From the NCBI GenBank assembly GCA_905194705.1, contig CAJJTI010000077.1, positions 1 through 8,928 on the forward strand: a stretch of DNA of 8,928 nucleotides. Direction: 5' to 3'. This document shows, in pieces, positions 5,545-8,928 of this stretch (the stretch's first letter is position 1; every line of letters begins with the position of its first letter). Under the pieces are notes generated by a model that was not told the DNA's origin, searched no databases, and saw only the letters and a program-made list of their open reading frames with translations. A program made the position numbers and the translations under genes. The DNA comes from an uncultured Solobacterium sp. GTDB lineage: Bacteria; Bacillota_I; Bacilli_A; Erysipelotrichales; Erysipelotrichaceae.

Positions 5545-6326
5545 ATAAAAATATGTTAATTAAAACTTTAACAGCATTAGTATTAGTTGCCATAGTTATT
5601 CCACCATTTTACTTTGGAGGAATATTACTTAAGCTTTTAGAGTTAGCTGTTATCTTTATTGCATCCTATGAAATATCTTCATTATGCGATCAAAAACCAC
5701 ATTGGGGTATGACCGTTTTAATGACTGTTTTTATCACTTCAATGATTTACTTTCCATCAGATTATTACTTTGCAGGAATTGGACTATATCTAGTTCTTTT
5801 GTTTGTATATCATTTAGTAAACGAAAACTTTTCTATTGATGCATTAGTATATAACTTTATTATCGTATTTATTCTTACACAGGCATTACTTGCTATTACT
5901 TGGATTTATAGAGAAACATTTGGATTTACAGTAATGTTGTATGTTGCTTTAGCTACATATCTTTGTGATACTGGTGCTTATTTCTTTGGTGTATTTTTTG
6001 GAAAACATAAATTTATTCCACGTATTTCACCAAATAAAACATGGGAAGGTGCAATAGATGGATATTTTACAGGAGCGATTATTTCCTTAATATTTGCACT
6101 TTCTTTCTGCAAGATGCTGCCAGTTCATTTTGTGATTGTATCAAGTTTAATCCTTCCAGCAATTGCTGAAGTAGGTGATTTAGCATTCAGCAGTATCAAG
6201 AGAAGATATAAGATTAAAGACTTTGGTTCATTTTTACCAGGTCATGGGGGAATCTTAGATAGAATTGATTCATTGTTATTCTGTTTAATGGTATTCCATA
6301 TATTATTAACTTTTATGGTGATGTAA
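5541..6326 (+). CDS. cdsA: Phosphatidate cytidylyltransferase (CDP-diglyceride synthase)
   Basis: CdsA makes CDP-diacylglycerol from phosphatidic acid and CTP, the branch point for membrane phospholipids. It is an integral membrane protein: the 261 residues contain several hydrophobic segments (about 8-45, 57-92, 102-122, 131-153, 175-212, 245-261). The C-terminal CDS family signature is complete at 217-243, from SSIKRR through KDFG and LPGHGG to ILDRID, with the metal-binding aspartates. A second conserved block, DTGAYFFG then SPNKTWEG, lies at 143-170. The start overlaps the uppS stop by 4 bases (ATGA), and GGAGG (5527-5531), 9 bases upstream inside uppS, serves it. Its length is typical for short Bacillota forms. 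The next gene starts immediately after the stop. Confidence 0.97.
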   Translation: MNKNMLIKTLTALVLVAIVIPPFYFGGILLKLLELAVIFIASYEISSLCDQKPHWGMTVLMTVFITSMIYFPSDYYFAGIGLYLVLLFVYHLVNENFSIDALVYNFIIVFILTQALLAITWIYRETFGFTVMLYVALATYLCDTGAYFFGVFFGKHKFIPRISPNKTWEGAIDGYFTGAIISLIFALSFCKMLPVHFVIVSSLILPAIAEVGDLAFSSIKRRYKIKDFGSFLPGHGGILDRIDSLLFCLMVFHILLTFMVM

Positions 6327-7496
6327 ATGAAAAAAAGAATTTTATTACTAGGTGCCAGCGGTTCAATTGGCACGCAGACAATCGATATTATCGAACAACA
6401 TCCTGAACAATATGAACTTGTTTCTTTTGGGGTCGGTAAAAATATCGATTATGCAAGAAAACTGTTAACAAAATATCCTGTATCTTTAATTTCGGTTGAA
6501 AGAAAAGAAGACAGTGAAGAGTTGCAAAAAGAATTTCCACATACTAGAGTTACCTATGGTAGTGCAGGTTTAGTAGAGTTAGTGACAAGTGTTAATTATG
6601 ATTTACTTGTTAATGCATTAGTTGGGTTTGTTGGTTTAGAGCCTACTTTAAAAGCCTTAGAAACAAAACATAATGTTGCTTTAGCAAATAAAGAAACATT
6701 AGTTGTTGGTGGTGAACTTGTTAATAAAGCAGCTTTAGAAAACGGTTGTGTTATTACACCAATTGACAGTGAACATTCAGCCATTGCACAATGTTTAGCA
6801 GGTAATCCATATAAACAGATTAAAAAACTAATCATTACTGCTAGTGGTGGTTCTTTCCGCAAAAAAACAAGAGAAGAATTAAAAGATGTTACTGTGGAAG
6901 AGGCACTAAGTCATCCTAACTGGACAATGGGTGCGAAAATTACAATCGACAGTGCAACAATGATGAATAAAGGCTTTGAAGTTATGGAAGCACATTATTT
7001 GTTCGATATTCCTTATGAACAAATTGATGTCTTAATGCATGATGAAAGCATTATTCATTCCATGGTTGAATATAAAGATGGTGCCGTTATGGCAGAACTT
7101 GGTACACCTGACATGCGTATACCAATTCAATATGCAATTAGTGATCCAGAAAATTTAAGATCTGAATTAAATTTAGGCGAATCATTGGATTTAGCAAAAG
7201 TTGCCACAATGCATTTTCATGCGCCAGATTATAACCGTTTTCCATTATTGAAACTGGCATATGATATTGGTCAAAATCCTGGAACAAACCAGGCTGTATT
7301 AAACGCTTCTAATGAAGTTGCTAATGCAGCATTTAGAAATCATCGTATTCCTTTTTTGATGATTGAAGAAGTAGTCTTTAAAACCGTTGAAGCTTTTGAA
7401 AATAAGCCAGTAACTTCTTTGAAAGAGTTAATTGAAGTAGATCAAAAAGCTAGAAAGTACGCTGAAGACTATATTAGAAACAAGGAGAATAAATGA
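6327..7496 (+). CDS. dxr: 1-deoxy-D-xylulose 5-phosphate reductoisomerase
   Basis: Dxr (IspC) rearranges and reduces DXP to 2-C-methyl-D-erythritol 4-phosphate with NADPH, the committed step of the MEP isoprenoid pathway, in the cytoplasm. The product is 389 residues, near the usual 380-400. The Rossmann NADPH loop is GASGSIGTQT (9-18), followed by NALVGFVGL (96-104) and ANKETLV (120-126). The metal-binding set is Asp147 and Glu149 in IDSEHSAI, with Glu218/Glu221 in NKGFEVMEAH (214-223). The substrate loop is TASGGSFR (171-178) and HPNWTMGAKITIDSATMMNKG (196-216). One departure: HDES at 238-241 where most family members have HPQS. The start directly abuts the cdsA stop with no spacer; GGTGA (6317-6321) inside cdsA may act as the binding site, and coupling is likely. 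The gene implies that the host uses the MEP rather than the mevalonate route. The stop overlaps the next start (ATGA). Confidence 0.97.
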   Translation: MKKRILLLGASGSIGTQTIDIIEQHPEQYELVSFGVGKNIDYARKLLTKYPVSLISVERKEDSEELQKEFPHTRVTYGSAGLVELVTSVNYDLLVNALVGFVGLEPTLKALETKHNVALANKETLVVGGELVNKAALENGCVITPIDSEHSAIAQCLAGNPYKQIKKLIITASGGSFRKKTREELKDVTVEEALSHPNWTMGAKITIDSATMMNKGFEVMEAHYLFDIPYEQIDVLMHDESIIHSMVEYKDGAVMAELGTPDMRIPIQYAISDPENLRSELNLGESLDLAKVATMHFHAPDYNRFPLLKLAYDIGQNPGTNQAVLNASNEVANAAFRNHRIPFLMIEEVVFKTVEAFENKPVTSLKELIEVDQKARKYAEDYIRNKENK

Positions 7497-8551
7497 CATT
7501 TATTTATTTTTTATTAGCTTTAACAGTAATCATTTGTCTTCATGAATTAGGACATTTAATCGCTGCGAAGATATTTGGCGTTTACTGTTATGAATATTCT
7601 TTTGGTATGGGACCAGTTCTTTTACAGAAAAAAGGTAAAGAAACAACATACAGCATAAGAGCGATTCCTGTTGGTGGTTTTGTTTCGATGGCTGGAGAAA
7701 CGGATGGAGATGAAGTTTATCCTGATGTGATAGTTCCCAAAGGAAGAAGATTAACTGATCAAAAACCATGGAAGAAAATCATTATTATGCTTGCGGGCGT
7801 ATTGATGAATTTTGTTCTTGCCTGGATTATATTTTCATTAATTACATTATCAAATGGCACTTATGTTAATTCTCCTAAAGCAGTTATTGCTGAGGTAGTA
7901 GAAAATTCACCAGCCGAAAAAGCAGGTATGCAACCGGGAGATAAGATATTAAAAATCACCGCAGAAGATGGTAGCTCCGTAAAGCCTGACACATTCCTTG
8001 ATATGAGAATGTTTGTGGCTGAAAAAGAAGATGATACTTTAACCTATGAGATTCAAAGAGGAGAAGAGGTAGTAACAGTATCTGTAACACCTGAATATAA
8101 TGCTGAACAAGAAAGTTATATGATTGGTATTGTAGGTAATGATGCAGAATTAGTACCTGTGAATCTATTGAATTGTTGGGTTTATGGATTTAAGATGATG
8201 TTGCTAGTTGGTAGTATGATGTTTTCAGCAATTATCAACTTGTTTAAAGGAATTGGATTAAAAAACTTAAGTGGTCCAGTTGGTATATATAACGCAACCG
8301 AGGAATATGTAGCCTTAGGTTTCTCGAGTTATATGTTATTAATTGCTCAGTTATCACTTAATGTAGGTATACTCAATTTATTACCATTACCTGTTTTAGA
8401 TGGAGGACAAGTCATTGTCACACTTGTGGAATGGATTATCGGTAAAACTTTAAATCAAAAAGTGAAGACAGTTATTATGACTGTATGCTGGGTATTATTA
8501 ATTGGCTTAATGTTATTTGTTACATTGAATGATATAGCACGCTTATTTTAA
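7493..8551 (+). CDS. rseP: RseP/RasP-type site-2 intramembrane zinc metalloprotease
   Basis: This is a membrane-embedded site-2 protease of the kind that cleaves anti-sigma factors and remnant signal peptides (RasP in Bacillus, RseP in E. coli). The 352 residues include the zinc motif HELGH (17-21) in the first membrane segment (about 3-25); a GGFVSMAGE block (61-69); a second segment (about 95-118); one PDZ domain (about 128-208, with SPAEKAGMQPGD typical of its ligand loop); a third segment (about 228-252); the second catalytic motif NLLPLPVLDGG (295-305), which supplies Asp303; and a final segment (about 325-345). It is shorter than Bacillus RasP but has a single PDZ like it, so it looks complete. 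AAGGAG (7482-7487) inside dxr lies 5 bases before the ATG, which overlaps the dxr stop. The substrate is unknown; no anti-sigma factor gene is in the window. Confidence 0.95.
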   Translation: MTFIYFLLALTVIICLHELGHLIAAKIFGVYCYEYSFGMGPVLLQKKGKETTYSIRAIPVGGFVSMAGETDGDEVYPDVIVPKGRRLTDQKPWKKIIIMLAGVLMNFVLAWIIFSLITLSNGTYVNSPKAVIAEVVENSPAEKAGMQPGDKILKITAEDGSSVKPDTFLDMRMFVAEKEDDTLTYEIQRGEEVVTVSVTPEYNAEQESYMIGIVGNDAELVPVNLLNCWVYGFKMMLLVGSMMFSAIINLFKGIGLKNLSGPVGIYNATEEYVALGFSSYMLLIAQLSLNVGILNLLPLPVLDGGQVIVTLVEWIIGKTLNQKVKTVIMTVCWVLLIGLMLFVTLNDIARLF

Positions 8552-8566
8552 TTTTAAGGAGGAAAT

Positions 8567-8928
8567 ATGGCAACTATTTTAGTAACAGGTGGAACAGGTT
8601 ATATTGGTTCACATACATGTGTAGAATTATTAAATGCTGGATATGATGTTATTATCATGGACAATTTATATAATTCTAGTGAAGAAGTATTAAAAAGAAT
8701 CGAAAAAATTACTGGAAAGAAAGCAAAATTCTATAAAGTTGATTTATTAGATAAAGAGGGTATTCGTACTATCTTTAAAGAAAATACAATTGACGCTGTT
8801 ATCCATTTTGCAGGATACAAGGCAGTTGGTGAATCTGTACAAATTCCACTAACTTATTATCAGAATAACGTTGCAGGATCTTTAAATCTATATGAAGTAA
8901 TGAATGAATACAATGTTAAGAAAATTGT
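8567..8928 (+). CDS. galE: UDP-glucose 4-epimerase, N-terminal part (runs off the window)
   Basis: The first 120 codons of an extended short-chain dehydrogenase/reductase are present; the rest lies beyond the window edge. The NAD-binding loop is VTGGTGYIGSHT (residues 6-17), followed by MDNLYNSS, then a VIHFAGYKAVGES block near residue 80-92 and YYQNNVAGSLNLYEVM near 98-113, all typical of GalE. The enzyme interconverts UDP-glucose and UDP-galactose, for galactose use and for surface polysaccharide precursors. AAGGAGG (8556-8562) lies 4 bases before ATG 8567, and only 15 bases separate the gene from rseP with no terminator between, so it probably belongs to the same transcript. The catalytic Tyr-x-x-x-Lys is outside the window, so a related sugar-nucleotide epimerase is not fully excluded. 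Confidence 0.9.
   Translation, partial: MATILVTGGTGYIGSHTCVELLNAGYDVIIMDNLYNSSEEVLKRIEKITGKKAKFYKVDLLDKEGIRTIFKENTIDAVIHFAGYKAVGESVQIPLTYYQNNVAGSLNLYEVMNEYNVKKI

Noticed and set aside
6596..6862. Minus-strand open frame of 88 codons inside dxr
   Set aside because: Antisense shadow of conserved Dxr motifs, without start signals.
7530..7769. Minus-strand open frame of 79 codons inside rseP
   Set aside because: Antisense to the HELGH region; low-complexity product and no ribosome binding site.

Overview
The window is an AT-rich, densely packed chromosomal housekeeping region. Gene content, AAGGAGG-type ribosome binding sites and U-tract hairpin terminators point to a low-GC Bacillota (Firmicute). 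A gut Erysipelotrichia-type organism is my best guess from overall flavour, but that is inference and no marker in the window settles it. There is no phage, transposon, CRISPR or tRNA signal, no frameshifted gene, and no gene-free stretch of 300 bases or more.

Layout: (1) 1-1480, the translation operon rpsB (3' part only; ribosomal protein S2) and tsf (EF-Ts), closed by a strong intrinsic terminator. (2) 1490-2378, a minus-strand single-module Ppx/GppA phosphatase gene, convergent with tsf and divergent from pyrH, whose stop codon lies inside its own terminator hairpin. (3) 2379-2471, a 93-base divergent promoter region with two overlapping promoters and small inverted repeats. (4) 2472-3770, pyrH (UMP kinase) and frr (ribosome recycling factor), closed by a second terminator. 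(5) 3782-4801, an ABC transporter ATPase gene without permease partners, preceded by a -10 box only six bases from its start codon. (6) 4815-8551, uppS, cdsA, dxr and rseP, tightly packed with two ATGA overlaps and one zero-spacing junction, apparently started by an extended -10 promoter overlapping the end of the ABC gene. (7) 8567-8928, the 5' part of galE, cut by the window edge.

The backbone rpsB-tsf-pyrH-frr-uppS-cdsA-dxr-rseP is the well-known conserved Bacillota cluster linking translation to lipid carrier, phospholipid and isoprenoid synthesis: dxr feeds the MEP pathway, uppS turns the resulting isoprenoid units into the undecaprenyl carrier, cdsA makes CDP-diacylglycerol, and RseP/RasP is the intramembrane protease often found beside them. 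The departures from that backbone are the points of interest: the Ppx/GppA gene between tsf and pyrH, the lone ABC ATPase between frr and uppS, galE in place of the more usual proS after rseP, a long charged C-terminal tail on S2, and two adjacent genes that look leaderless or nearly so. I see no wholly new multi-gene system here; the findings are modest and local.
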